A model generated the notes under the pieces. That model was not told the DNA's origin, made no database searches, and saw only the letters and a list, made by a program, of their open reading frames with translations. Below are positions 30,801-38,260 of a stretch of DNA of 64,000 bases, in pieces (position 1 is the first letter of the stretch; each line of letters begins with the position of its first letter). The position numbers and the translations under genes are program-made. This stretch comes from Myxococcus guangdongensis (GTDB lineage: Bacteria; Myxococcota; Myxococcia; Myxococcales; Myxococcaceae), in the NCBI RefSeq assembly GCF_024198255.1, contig NZ_JAJVKW010000004.1:372001-436000 (forward strand), written 5' to 3'.

Positions 30801-32054
30801 GCCCAGGGTGGTGGCGCCCGCAGCGTTGGGCCGGTTGTGGGCGACCCAGAGCTTGCCGTTCTTGTTGTAGACGAGGTCGGGCAGGCCATCGCCGGTGACG
30901 TCGGTGAGGCTCTGCCGGGTGGTGGAGCCGATCTCCGAGCCGGGCGGGGAGAAGGTGTCATCGCGGCCGGTGCTGGAGAGCCGCGTGGCGTCGGCGCCAG
31001 CGGGCATGGGGATGGAGGCCGTCTTCGCGTAGGTGAGCCGGCCGTTGGTGGTGGCGCTGCCGTAGGTGTACGAGGCGATGGGCAACGCGATGGACTGCTC
31101 GGGCGTGCCCTGGCGGCCCTGCATCGTCACGGCGTCCAGGCGGGGGTGTTGCGTGTCCGGGTCAATCCCATACGCGAAGGTATAGGTGCGCAGCTTCTCG
31201 GGGAGGCTGGCGCAGGTGGCTCGGCTGGAGACGTCCAGGGTGTTCAGGGTGCGAGCGCGCGTCAGCACGCGGTCTCCCAACAAGGACAGCGACATGACCG
31301 CGCCGGGCCAGCCGTGGTTCAGGGTGACTTCGTTCTTGAAGCAGTCGCCGGACGGGTGCTGGTTGTAGAGGAGCTGTCGCAGGTCGATGGTCAACCCGAG
31401 GCTCCCGCCGGGAACGGGCGTGCGGGAGATGCTGTAGTGGAGCTGGACGGCGGTGTTGCCCGGGCCGGTGATGGACGTGAGCAGCCAGAGGCCGGTCCCC
31501 TCCAGACCGCTCAACGCGGTGAAGGTCCAGGTGCGGCCATCGCCGTCGTGCATCACCCAGGTGTTTCCTTGTTCCTGGAGGAGCAGGTCGGGCGCGTTGT
31601 ACCGGGGCAGCCAGTGCACCCCCTGCGGCGGCCCCGCGGAGACCTGTCGAGGGACCAGGTCCATCACCTGCCCCTGGAGGAAGAGGGTGACCTGCTCGCG
31701 GCCGGCGAGGACGGTGCTCGACACCTGTGGCTTGCGGTGGGCGAACGTCATGTCGCGGCGGATGTATGAGAGCGGGATGTCCCAGCCCAGGCCCACCGCG
31801 CCCACGCCCCGGGTGCCGGAGTTGATGGAGATGGGCACGGGGAGGCCGCCGCGTGAGGCGGGCAGCTCCAATGGAATGGAGGCGGAGTAGCCGCCGGAGG
31901 CGTTGACCGCGCCGGGCGAGGTGCCCGTGTCGGAGGTGCGGCCGCCGTAGTGGCCACCGGTGGGCGCCAACTGCGCCGCGCTCGGACGTGACCACAATCC
32001 CAAGAACAGACCCATGGCCAATCCCAGCCAAGGGCTCGAGGACTTCCTCATCAT
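24867..32054 (-). CDS. Giant RHS/SpvB-type secreted protein with papain-fold toxin tip
   Basis: The product is 2395 residues with a signal peptide (about 1-27, SRPSAAQ). Residues about 30-330 resemble the SpvB/TcaC N-terminus. FG-GAP/VCBS-like DxNGDGxxD repeats follow near 388, 461, 582, 681, 750 and 811. RHS/YD repeats (YDxxGR) span about 1000-2000. The RHS core ends near 2060 with RLYDPVIGRFLSRDP and NPYGF-type YGFSMNDPVNRSDPSG. The variable tip (2061-2395) has a Gly/Pro-rich linker and then a fold with Cys2284 (in TTNCTST), His2357 (in GHAFNVI) and Asp2372 (in FFDGQ), as in papain-fold toxin 1 / glutamine-deamidase domains. The RHS shell would encapsulate the toxin. No same-strand immunity gene follows. 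Confidence 0.9.
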   Translation of the reverse strand: MMRKSSSPWLGLAMGLFLGLWSRPSAAQLAPTGGHYGGRTSDTGTSPGAVNASGGYSASIPLELPASRGGLPVPISINSGTRGVGAVGLGWDIPLSYIRRDMTFAHRKPQVSSTVLAGREQVTLFLQGQVMDLVPRQVSAGPPQGVHWLPRYNAPDLLLQEQGNTWVMHDGDGRTWTFTALSGLEGTGLWLLTSITGPGNTAVQLHYSISRTPVPGGSLGLTIDLRQLLYNQHPSGDCFKNEVTLNHGWPGAVMSLSLLGDRVLTRARTLNTLDVSSRATCASLPEKLRTYTFAYGIDPDTQHPRLDAVTMQGRQGTPEQSIALPIASYTYGSATTNGRLTYAKTASIPMPAGADATRLSSTGRDDTFSPPGSEIGSTTRQSLTDVTGDGLPDLVYNKNGKLWVAHNRPNAAGATTLGTINAQLQDTTFSSGPFESRAATAVRFPNDVGAINKDRVWRQAMDVNGDGRIDMVDAAEMPGHWVIYINTPGTGASGVTWLRRSYSITAVRDLLIGLGHSLPSGHLPLSSRYSSRERTTRQCFVWNDQTLQWSPHTGSSCGPVVLGTVAASTPEITFTEWEVKDVNGDGFPDLVFNSSPVETVVPRPAYAGSFGGQVVYGDFHIKVRPRDDASNEVRAVYNHRGLFIDEGTPVFSSAVTLTQGACGVSQWATNQHSQRVICGLEDVNGDGLLDRVENATVSLGTGSGFSNVTLTLPAPGYLSVQENSQERICTEPNPDAPPATPFTSRMTTGLRDVTGDGIPDYVSSATLSWTVAVGTGAGFAPAVDIDVAGSSFALSLQTERCDGLTSLTVGGLYDLNGDGKPEVVRLNGATLDVYELSGGTRPGKPEAGRIIQVDNGYGALTTVGYRSAKEDGTTKHQVPFPEIVVSSVSTVGSRGLGGTLSETRYAHGGAELVYDSALHSFGLPGYQRSVALSTVTVQGKSEGVGTITDTYPLPAFDNTSKLVRFARYLQAGRARDVTTVTSASLDPWTLLAVDLSTYARRLKATHTEWGAKLFEEPAPAGGTQTPLDCMEMAFPLDFHASTLQVLGSATAFDTCRARGFQYTRTTDAWRGTPAPSTAHVATRSEVTTVDDLGRVLNVKHSNDIHRADDDLCQETLYATPTSTGMAPRVLLAPMSRRVWTCDKTPFVTYASESWTYDGLPAGSVSVGHVTTHRRDRRNASGTVLDSVLEYTAGYDSAGNLASVQRVREDGAVRTVKLFRDEFGLGVTEMRVEATGLPTFSTTSELDPLTAEVTAVTEPNQTREVFEVDGYGRLVRTLVQPPNEPLGVLSTRAYLGFTGVDPLGRRVVEKGFSDPVKPGGEDGTAGHVRITFLDELARTRRTESALGSDYGTEVMISGARTYDGLGRVVFEADPYPASQGAATAYGISHYFNQDGTPSCSIQGIGPQAYTTTPDAATERLPLCYSRTIVNHQEQVSVRDAASYSTTSPQLNVVRTATLTGAGRLLSRTTTQAGTPLEHTTFTFDKLGHMTGMTRYLDPVGLTGPVSTSWTYDSFGQQLTWQEADTAVKTLQYDTWGELTNVSWTESVATPTGARARVTQYDALGRVTHTEDRIQGVQDVETAHDYFYDVGASPTSLVTPTNVLGRLARTTSKLGEVFYSYDAHGRPNAYVYTDETGTPYIEKTVQRADGALDTLTRYLPDTGYAEETVWYAYDTAQRPTYIKFQDDKGSRELYLATNIDASGRVLGSVHGGVAEFIGEFATTGRRLPLGATVATSQGSRATYITTRDLLGRERGRSEVVDGASTYVKVNTTYDALGRLATSKRYLGTTPLADWSFSYDALGNLLAQTDALSTADAAMSYASTGDRDRLCRVGYGNGGLGGTACNVVHDSVGNIIRQPLRVGKRTLEFFPSGNVRSVVNSNPSASATFRYGALNVLREMNLVSPDKDARHTWGFGDLLELKEQVINGKPLQILTRHIPGPGGIIASRRGMKQEWVFPFGELRGARYSVDGQGRFVQDVEYSPFGESRSNGVEGYPGTRLYSSDQWNGGESLEGLGLSHLGARLYDPVIGRFLSRDPLVVPRTAATTNAYGFSMNDPVNRSDPSGLDAGCIGKECQGGGGGFPGQPGGGGGPSAINDPSLYLPSMGASGGSAAPASTSRVPSSVASFTQAPTGPQTPSGVVLKMSAQLMTGIWAGSSFDYDSLAARGFTVGQVADQLANTTEGAKQISAMENAFYDELSSFGQGVGDSIIFWCPGCTEHMRKTWGITSGGNSSAYMWGSITGIIGSIMSLNPSAFVPAPKVTVEDFRQYLRFKGADKVQAQPCTTNCTSTTAAVEHTLAGRPTVAEPHRALPSTVLEAEFGGAFLSLTGKGAIQKMVVGWGPSSRGIVIAGFKGKPGSGHAFNVINFQGKAFFFDGQNPHLLEMGWKRFDQVMLMRTH

Positions 32055-32217
32055 GTCTGTACCCCCTCAGGTACGGTGCTGCTCGTTCGCCGTGGACCGG
32101 CGACCCCTGAGGGATGAGTACAGCAGTCCCCGATTAAATTGAAGACCCCTGGTTCCCCGGGTCAATCCCAACCAAGGGCTTGGGGGAATGCGTCATGAAT
32201 CCTGGTTCATGAGTCAC

Positions 32218-32625
32218 TCACGCCAGTTGTCGAATCCACTGACGCACGAGCGCTTCGAGCGCCTTGCGCTGGCCCTTCACGGACTCGAGCGTGACGAGGC
32301 AGCGGTCCTTCGCGAGCCATCGGCAGAGCCCTTCGGGGTCGTCGAGCTCGACGCCATGTTTCGCGCTTGGCTTCACCTTCGCGCCGGTGTGGAAGACGAG
32401 CTGCACGCGGTCCTCGGAGCGCAGGTGCACCGCCGCGAAGAACTCGGTGGTGAGGAAGCTCGCGGTGTTCCACTTCACCGCCTCGCGGATGGAGGGGTCG
32501 ACACCGAGGATGATCTTCCGGACCTGGTCGATGTCCTTGTGCAGAGGATGCGCTCGCTCCTCGAGCAGCGCGGTGACCTCCTGGGTGCCGTCTTGTGTGG
32601 ACTTCGCTGCGCGCTTCGCGGCCAT
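32218..32625 (-). CDS. DUF1801 / YdhG-like protein
   Basis: The product is 135 residues, cytosolic. It shows the family pattern: VRKIILGVDPSIREAVKWN near the N-terminus, then FFAAVHLRSEDRVQLVFHTG, and a C-terminal KGQRKALEALVRQWIRQL. DUF1801 proteins are small alpha/beta proteins of unknown biochemical role, often single genes. The start at 32625 gives the Lys/Ala-rich leader MAAKRAAKSTQ seen in relatives. It lies 163 bases upstream of the RHS gene on the same strand, and may not be functionally related to it. Confidence 0.85.
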   Translation of the reverse strand: MAAKRAAKSTQDGTQEVTALLEERAHPLHKDIDQVRKIILGVDPSIREAVKWNTASFLTTEFFAAVHLRSEDRVQLVFHTGAKVKPSAKHGVELDDPEGLCRWLAKDRCLVTLESVKGQRKALEALVRQWIRQLA

Positions 32626-32717
32626 GCTCCTGTGTCTCCTCTCCGACGATTGCGTCCCGGTGCCGCGCCATCATCGCCTGACGGGGCCTGTCGAGGCATC
32701 GATGAAAGTGCGGCGGC

Positions 32718-32763
32718 ATCGGTCAGATGACGTAAAGGACGACCGTATCGGTCAGGTGTCGTA
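32718..32763. repeat. Pair of direct repeats in a divergent promoter region
   Basis: ATCGGTCAGATGACGTA (32718-32734) and ATCGGTCAGGTGTCGTA (32747-32763) differ at two of 17 positions and start 29 bases apart, nearly three helical turns. A third partial copy (ATCGGAGTGG) begins at 32763. They lie between the divergent DUF1801 gene and the gene at 32857. They look like a regulator-binding site, but no regulator is suggested by the neighbours. Confidence 0.4.
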
Positions 32764-32856
32764 TCGGAGTGGCGGAGTGGAAAGGCAGGCGAAACTCGCT
32801 CATCGCAGCTCCGATAAGTCCTTTGTACGCAGCACCTACTTCCACGGAGAGACACC

Positions 32857-33372
32857 ATGTTTCGAATTAGCGGACCGAAGACGGGCGCGGTGGTCATGGA
32901 GTCGTTGGACAGGACGATGAACGGGGTGGCGCTCGAGGCCACCGCGGCCAAGAGCGTGGGCAACAAGAACGCGCCGTCGGCGCCGGTGACGACGCCGCAG
33001 CAGGTGCTGGAGAAGGTGGGCAGCGTGTCCGGCACGGTGGGCAACGTCGCCAGTGTGGCGGACACGTTCGAGAGCGGCGCGAGGGCCGTGGGGCAACTGA
33101 AGAAGGGCGTGGAGCTCACGTCGATGCCCACCACGTTCGTCGGAAAGACGCTGGGCCGGTTCGTCCCCGGGCTGAACATCGCGACCGCGGTGGCCTCCGC
33201 CTCCAACGCGCATGGCGTGTTCACCAACCCTGCGTCCACGCCCGCGCAGAAGACGCATGCCGCCATCGACGCGTCCACGGCGATCGTCGCGGCGCTGCCC
33301 GTGCCCTTCGTCGCGCAGGGCGCCGCGGTGGTCAACACGGTCAACAGCCTGCTCACGCCCGCGTCGAAGTAG
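32857..33372 (+). CDS. Hypothetical protein with hydrophobic Ala/Val segments
   Basis: The product is 171 residues; GGAGAG lies just before the ATG. It has no signal peptide. The N-terminal half is Val/Ser/Gly-rich with heptad-like spacing (QQVLEKVGSVSGTVGNVASV). The C-terminal half carries two weakly hydrophobic segments (LNIATAVASASNAHGVF and AAIDASTAIVAALPVPFVAQ), which could insert in membranes or form an amphipathic bundle. Secreted effectors can look like this, but I cannot assign a family. It lies downstream of the direct-repeat pair at 32718-32763. Confidence 0.65.
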   Translation: MFRISGPKTGAVVMESLDRTMNGVALEATAAKSVGNKNAPSAPVTTPQQVLEKVGSVSGTVGNVASVADTFESGARAVGQLKKGVELTSMPTTFVGKTLGRFVPGLNIATAVASASNAHGVFTNPASTPAQKTHAAIDASTAIVAALPVPFVAQGAAVVNTVNSLLTPASK

Positions 33373-33427
33373 GCCGGGGCGAAAGCCTCTCTTCGTCACC
33401 CCCGACCTGAGGCAAGGTCCGTGGCGG

Positions 33428-33704
33428 GACGGGCTGAATGCCATGCATGCGGGAGCGCGCCGTCAGTCGGACCTGGTGTCCACCGTCACGCTCCGCGCGT
33501 CGAGCATCAACAACTCCGCGTTCGACACGCACGCCGCCAACGGGGTGACGGTGCATGCCAGCCACCTGCGCATCGCCTTCGAGATGATTGGCCGGAGGGT
33601 GGCGGAGATGAGCCTCACGCCCAGCCGCACGAACCCCTCCCAGTCGCTAGGACTTCTTCATCCCCGGCGGCTACGGCGTCTTCGACGGGGTCGCGAGGAC
33701 CTGA
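33428..33704 (+). pseudogene. Possible relic of a DUF1501-like secreted protein
   Basis: Bases 33428-33640 in one frame encode LVSTVTLRASSINNSAFDTHAANG within a coherent stretch. This resembles the S.FDTHxxQ motif of DUF1501 proteins. From 33651 the next frame reads DFFIPGGYGVFDGVART and stops at 33702. The two pieces fit one protein broken by a single-base shift near 33645, with no start and no upstream body. I regard this as gene debris; the family call is tentative. Confidence 0.3.
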
Positions 33705-34263
33705 GCCGGACGGTGACGCGGGCGTGCCTCATCAACGTTCCACGCCTCAACGCAGTATGGCGAGGCCGACGATGATTCAGAGCGCCGGTGGCACGACGTT
33801 CCTGCGCGCGAACGCGAGCGCCGGTGGGTCACGAGCTTGTCGCTCAGGTGAATCAGCGAGTGGATGACGCGCAGAGTCACGTCGGTGCAGGCAAGGTGGA
33901 CGACCCGTGGGCTGCCCGAGCACGGCGCTGGACTCCCGGAGCGCGAAGTCTTCGGGCCTGCGGCGCCCGGGACGACTGCCTCGCTCTCGACATTCACGGG
34001 TCCTTTCCTTGACCGGGCTGCTGGCGATGAGCGCCTTTCATTCGCATGCAGCCCCCGGCAATAGACAGATGCATGCCTCTGGCAACCATTTGACCACCTT
34101 TCCCGCCTGGAGGCGTGAAGCGACCCGCCGGGGCCGATAGTTGCCTGGGGCAAGTATATTCATGCCATCGTGTTGCAAATTCCGCGAAGTCGTGCTTTAC
34201 ATGCCAAGCCTGTCCGTGCGGCCACCTGGGCAGGCAACACACACATCGTGAGAGGAGAGAGCC
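33705..34263. other. Intergenic stretch without a supported gene
   Basis: Several short frames exist on both strands, but none has a sensible start, composition or motif. Bases 34140-34200 are visibly AT-richer (AAGTATATTCATGCC) and probably hold the promoter of the small lipoprotein gene at 34264. Confidence 0.5.
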
Positions 34264-34596
34264 ATGAATGCCGTGGGACTGCGTCGTTTTGCCTTGTGGG
34301 CGGGGTTGGTGATGCTGACCGCTTGCGGAGGGCCCCTTGCGGAGGAGGTCGACACGTCCGCGGGAGTTCCCCAAGAGGAACTTTCGATGGAGAACGAGGG
34401 GCAATCAGATGCTCCGCAGAGTTGCGCCTACCAGGGGGCAGAGTCCTGTAATCCGAATCGCCCCATCTGCGCGGCCTTCTGCTGCAATGGCGTGCGGCAC
34501 CGCACCTATCAAGCCTGTGGCAACTGCACGACGTACGCGCTCAATGAGTGCAGCGATGAGGGCGGGGTCTGGCGCATTGAGTGGCATGCGCAGTAG
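34264..34596 (+). CDS. Small cysteine-rich lipoprotein
   Basis: The product is 110 residues; GAGAGGAGAG lies before the ATG. Lipoprotein signal with lipobox MLTACGG. After an acidic linker (about 25-55) the last 55 residues carry nine Cys, including FCCNG and ACGNC, in a compact, probably disulfide-bonded module. It shares layout (lipobox, acidic linker, Cys-rich tail with a CC pair) with the proteins at 50506, 51102 and 51454. These form a family of small secreted proteins in this genome. Function unknown. Confidence 0.75.
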   Translation: MNAVGLRRFALWAGLVMLTACGGPLAEEVDTSAGVPQEELSMENEGQSDAPQSCAYQGAESCNPNRPICAAFCCNGVRHRTYQACGNCTTYALNECSDEGGVWRIEWHAQ

Positions 34597-34800
34597 TTGC
34601 CACTGCCCATAGGCGGCGTCTCGTCTCGCCGCTCATTGACCCAGCTGACAAGGGGCGCGCCTGCTCGCCAACAGGTGCGCACACCTCGGCAGCGGCGCTG
34701 CCATCCATCCCATCGTCAGATGTCCGGCTGCCAGCACGGCCCGAGGCCCTTGTGGGTCCTCTTGCGTCACGCGCCTCGGGGCCTGGCGTCGTCGGAGCCC

Positions 34801-36129
34801 TCAGCGCTTGCCGAAAGGATTCGACAGGGTCTGCCGGTTCATCTGGCAGTCGATCATCTCCTGCGTGAGTCCCGGATGGCGGAAGGGCGCCAGGCGCATC
34901 TGTGGCGAGGCCAGCCCGTCCGAATCCAGCTTGCCCTTCAGGTACTCGAGGCTGTCGCCGGAGCTGCTCTCGACGTTGCACGTCTGCCAATCGAGCTTGA
35001 AGGCGGGGTCCGGCCGATAGTGTCCGGAGGCAGAGTCCGCATGCACCACCTGGCCCTGCTGGGCTTGCAGCATCCCGGCGGCGTAGACGTCCCCGCCTGA
35101 CGCCAGATAGCTGTGAGCCACGGCGTTGTTGGTGTTCGGATCCGTCCCCGTGTGGGTGATGGCCACGTTCCCGTCGCTGGCGCGATAGGCATACGCGTAA
35201 TAGCCATCCCGCGCGAGGTCCTCCGGGCTGTCCAGGATGTCCACGCCAGGAATGTCGGTCGGGTCCGCGCGGTAGGACCACAGGCCGGTGGCGAGCGCGT
35301 TGATCCAATCCTTCCAATAACCCTGGTTGGAGTACGTCTTGGCGTCGGGCGGGGGCTGGAAGGGGACATGGGTCGCAGGGGGCGCGTCGTCCCAGGCGCA
35401 GAAGCCAGGGGCCTCGGGCTGGAACAGGGATGGAAGCGCGGGGACCTCGCACAGGTCCTGCTCCAGGTCCTGCGGTGAGGCCAGCGCTTCCGACCCTCGT
35501 CCGAGGCCCGGGAGCACCTGCGCGTTCGCCTTGGGGAGCAGGTTCCCCAAGGCGCTCTGGCCCGCCAGCAGCAGCGTCCCGTACTTCGCCAGCTTCCAGG
35601 CGAACGCGCCCCACCCACCCGAATTCTCCGCGGGCGCCTCGTCGACCGTGTCCTCCTCTCCAATGGGGTAGTTCGTGCCTTGCTCGTCGTTCAGTCGCGA
35701 GGCGAGCAGGTCCGCGATGTCGTCGTAGTACTCGAACGAGGCGTCCTCTCCCAGGGCCAGGAACTGCTCCTTCAGCGCGGGCATGTCCCGGCTGGGGATG
35801 CCCTTGTCGTCGAGGAGCAGCTCCACGTCCAGCCAGGCGTCCTCGGCGCTCTGCTCGATGTCGCCGCTGGTGATGCGCATCCTCTGGAGGACGGGGCGCG
35901 GAGCGCCATTGACGGCGGCCGTCTTGCGTTGGAGCGCCGAGACGCGAGGGCTCGTGTCCAGCATCCGCTGATAGCTCAACGCTCGCTGCACCGGGTGACT
36001 GTGATTGGCGCGTGCCTGGCTTCGGGCCAGGCTCCGCTCCGAGTCCGTGTGCCCCTCGCCCGTGTGGGACTTCGCCTGGACCGCGCCGACAGGCACCCCC
36101 TGTCGGGGCGCTTGCGTCATGACTCGCAT
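34801..36129 (-). CDS. Effector-like protein with SPRV/QRM leader
   Basis: The product is 442 residues without a classical signal peptide. The N-terminal 85 residues are a basic Gln/Ser/Arg-rich leader containing LDTSPRVSALQRK and ending PVLQRM. The same type of leader occurs in the protein at 43976 and in DUF4157-type proteins of myxobacteria and cyanobacteria that I associate with contractile-injection effectors. A helical segment (about 95-160) and one hydrophobic stretch (YGTLLLAGQSALGNLL) follow. The C-terminal half contains VAITHTGTDP and a SGHYRPD motif near residue 370, a motif I recall from diverse toxin-like proteins. Enzymatic function unknown. It is monocistronic, facing away from the next gene. 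Confidence 0.7.
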   Translation of the reverse strand: MRVMTQAPRQGVPVGAVQAKSHTGEGHTDSERSLARSQARANHSHPVQRALSYQRMLDTSPRVSALQRKTAAVNGAPRPVLQRMRITSGDIEQSAEDAWLDVELLLDDKGIPSRDMPALKEQFLALGEDASFEYYDDIADLLASRLNDEQGTNYPIGEEDTVDEAPAENSGGWGAFAWKLAKYGTLLLAGQSALGNLLPKANAQVLPGLGRGSEALASPQDLEQDLCEVPALPSLFQPEAPGFCAWDDAPPATHVPFQPPPDAKTYSNQGYWKDWINALATGLWSYRADPTDIPGVDILDSPEDLARDGYYAYAYRASDGNVAITHTGTDPNTNNAVAHSYLASGGDVYAAGMLQAQQGQVVHADSASGHYRPDPAFKLDWQTCNVESSSGDSLEYLKGKLDSDGLASPQMRLAPFRHPGLTQEMIDCQMNRQTLSNPFGKR

Positions 36130-36384
36130 GGGAGGACCTCGGGGATGGGCGTCGAGGATACGCCCAGGGGGCGTCCGCGAGACAGGCGCTGGCGGGTCCT
36201 CTCAGGTGAGAGGCTCCCCGGGACGCGCGGAGTCGGCCCGCGGGCTCTCGAGAATTCGCGCGAGGCAGGGGAGGGGAATTCGCCGGGAGTTTCGTTGAAG
36301 AGCCGAGGCCAAAGGGGGGCGGTGCTGAAGCGCGCCCCTCCTGGCCCCAGTCACTCATGCCCCGCACGGGGGGAGACCCGGACG

Positions 36385-37263
36385 ATGAAACCTCGGAAGC
36401 ACACCCGGAATTGGACGAGCACGACCCTCATGGGGGCGCTGCTCCTGCCCTCGGCGGTCCTGGCCAACGAGACCCATGTCTACGGCATCGCCGAGTTCGG
36501 CAGCGCGTCGAGCGGCCTGTGCGAGGCCAAGAGCCACAAGGTCCACACGAAGTCGGCGGCCGAGTTCGCCGGCTACTTCACCTCGCTGAAGAACAGCGGG
36601 AAGTGGTCGGACGTCCGCACCCTCAACAACGGGAGCGCGCGCGCCAACCTCTGGAGGGACGCCGCGCTGGTCTCCTCGCCCAACGGTGAGGACGACCGGA
36701 CCAACGCGGGCGTCGACGACGCCGACGTCGTCTTCGTGCACACGCACGGTGGCCACAACCTGTCCTACAACCAGAGCTGGCTGGTGATGGGCAGCAATGT
36801 GGACGGCTGCGCGGCCATCACCAACCACATGCGCCTGGGCAACACCAAGCTGAACATCGCCGTCGTCAAGGCGTGCCAGTCCGGTGACTTCGAGGTCTGG
36901 AAGGCGGGCGGCTACAACGGGCTCGCCCCCTCCAGCAGCAGCTTCACCGTGTGGAACGCGTTCCACGGCGACTCGTCGTGCGGCAACTTCGTGAAGCGCT
37001 ACGTGAAGCGCTACGTGTCCCAGTCGCGCAGCACCGGCGTGGGCGAGAACTGGATCGACGAGTTCTACGACCACGACTACGGCAAGAACAACGACGACTG
37101 CCCGGTGTCCATCGTCTTCGGAGAGACCGAGGCCAAGCGCTTCAAGATGTTCGAGTCCGGAGGCTGGACGGACCGCCACAACACCGGCCCCAAGGTCCGC
37201 TCCTCCTACTACGGCGTCTACGAGTGCGACCCCGACAGCGGCATGAAGCTGCCCTCGGAATGA
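36385..37263 (+). CDS. Secreted DUF6345-like protein, possible caspase-fold peptidase
   Basis: The product is 292 residues with a signal peptide (about 1-27, ending AVLAN). I start at the ATG at 36385, after GGGGGGAG. The body contains VFVHTHGGHN (His119, His121, His124) and, 40 residues later, VVKACQSG with Cys164. His-then-Cys after successive hydrophobic strands is the arrangement of clan CD peptidases (caspase, gingipain, C13). The overall sequence resembles the DUF6345 family, so a cysteine-peptidase role is inference. A second pattern, WNAFHGDSSCGNF, may form a disulfide loop. It is followed at 39 bases by a lipoprotein gene, possibly its partner. Confidence 0.72.
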   Translation: MKPRKHTRNWTSTTLMGALLLPSAVLANETHVYGIAEFGSASSGLCEAKSHKVHTKSAAEFAGYFTSLKNSGKWSDVRTLNNGSARANLWRDAALVSSPNGEDDRTNAGVDDADVVFVHTHGGHNLSYNQSWLVMGSNVDGCAAITNHMRLGNTKLNIAVVKACQSGDFEVWKAGGYNGLAPSSSSFTVWNAFHGDSSCGNFVKRYVKRYVSQSRSTGVGENWIDEFYDHDYGKNNDDCPVSIVFGETEAKRFKMFESGGWTDRHNTGPKVRSSYYGVYECDPDSGMKLPSE

Positions 37264-37301
37264 CCTCCCTCCAAGCCCTTGCCCGGAAAGAACGCCACGC
37301 C

Positions 37302-38189
37302 ATGAAGACCCCACTCCTCCGTCTGTTGACCGCACTCCCGCTCGCCGCCGCGCTCGGCTGCGACAGCGGCGCGCCCGTCGAGCCCGCGCAACTCGACACC
37401 CAGGTCGCGCCAGCGGCCCTCGGCTTCGTCTTCGACTCCTCGCGCATCGCCACGCCTCCCTCGGGGGCCCTGCCCACCACCTTGCTGACACAGAGCGCGT
37501 TCACGGACGCGTCGCTGCAAGGGTTGTTGGTGGGCTCGACCGAGGCCTTCTCCGACGTGGAGGTCTTCGGCTCCCGGCGGGATCGCGAGTCCCTCACCTG
37601 GCGGCTGGAGAGCGACCCCGCCGAGGGCCAGGTCCTGGTGCTCAACAATCTGGGCAGCGGACCGGCGACGCCGCAGGAGCCGGCGGTGCTGCAGCGCACG
37701 GCCCTGGCCCGCCTGCAGCGCTGGGGCATCCCCACGGCGGAGCTGGGCCCCGTGTTCCAGCGGAAGACCTTCGTGCAGCATCGTGAGGACGGCGTGGAGA
37801 CCTCACCCATCCTCCACCGCCACAAGACCTTCGTCATGCGCGCCATCAACGGCATCCGCGTCGAGGGGCACCGCGCGGTGGTGACGCACGGCGTGGATGG
37901 CACCTTCCAGCGCGCGCTCATCACCTGGCCTCCGCTGGCCCGCACGGGGCATCTGCTCCGCACGCGCCTGTCCACCGCGGACATCGAGCAGCGCGCCCGG
38001 GAGGCCCTGCTGGAGGAAGGGGAGACCGCGGGGAACGTGCGCCTCTTCTGGAAGTATCTCCCCACCCAGCTGGCCACCGGCGAGTGGGCGCTGACGCTCG
38101 AAGTGGGCGCCGGCACGGCCGGTGTCACGGGCCCCAACGGCTCCGAGGAGCCGCGCATCATCGACGTCGACGTGAGCGCGATTCCGTAG
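37302..38189 (+). CDS. Lipoprotein of unknown function, partner of the DUF6345 gene
   Basis: The product is 295 residues with a lipoprotein signal (lipobox LAAALGC, Cys20). The mature part is beta-rich, with internal sections such as RKTFVQHREDGVETSPILHRHKTFVM and INGIRVEGHRAVVTHGVDG that look like a propeptide or cystatin-like fold. The IRVEGHRAVVTH pattern resembles the region preceding catalytic domains in DUF6345-type proteins I recall. Co-directional with the upstream gene and only 39 bases away, so likely one operon. It could be an inhibitor, foldase or anchor for the upstream protein; that is inference. Confidence 0.7.
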   Translation: MKTPLLRLLTALPLAAALGCDSGAPVEPAQLDTQVAPAALGFVFDSSRIATPPSGALPTTLLTQSAFTDASLQGLLVGSTEAFSDVEVFGSRRDRESLTWRLESDPAEGQVLVLNNLGSGPATPQEPAVLQRTALARLQRWGIPTAELGPVFQRKTFVQHREDGVETSPILHRHKTFVMRAINGIRVEGHRAVVTHGVDGTFQRALITWPPLARTGHLLRTRLSTADIEQRAREALLEEGETAGNVRLFWKYLPTQLATGEWALTLEVGAGTAGVTGPNGSEEPRIIDVDVSAIP

Positions 38190-38260
38190 TCGTGCTCCTT
38201 CACTCCGGCCCTGCCGTCCTCGTGGGACGGCGGAGCTGGAGGGTGGGATAGGCTGGCGAC

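Noticed and set aside
33671..34153. A 160-codon minus-strand gene
   Set aside because: Ser/Arg-rich random composition, no ribosome site, and it overlaps both gene debris and the promoter region of the lipoprotein gene.
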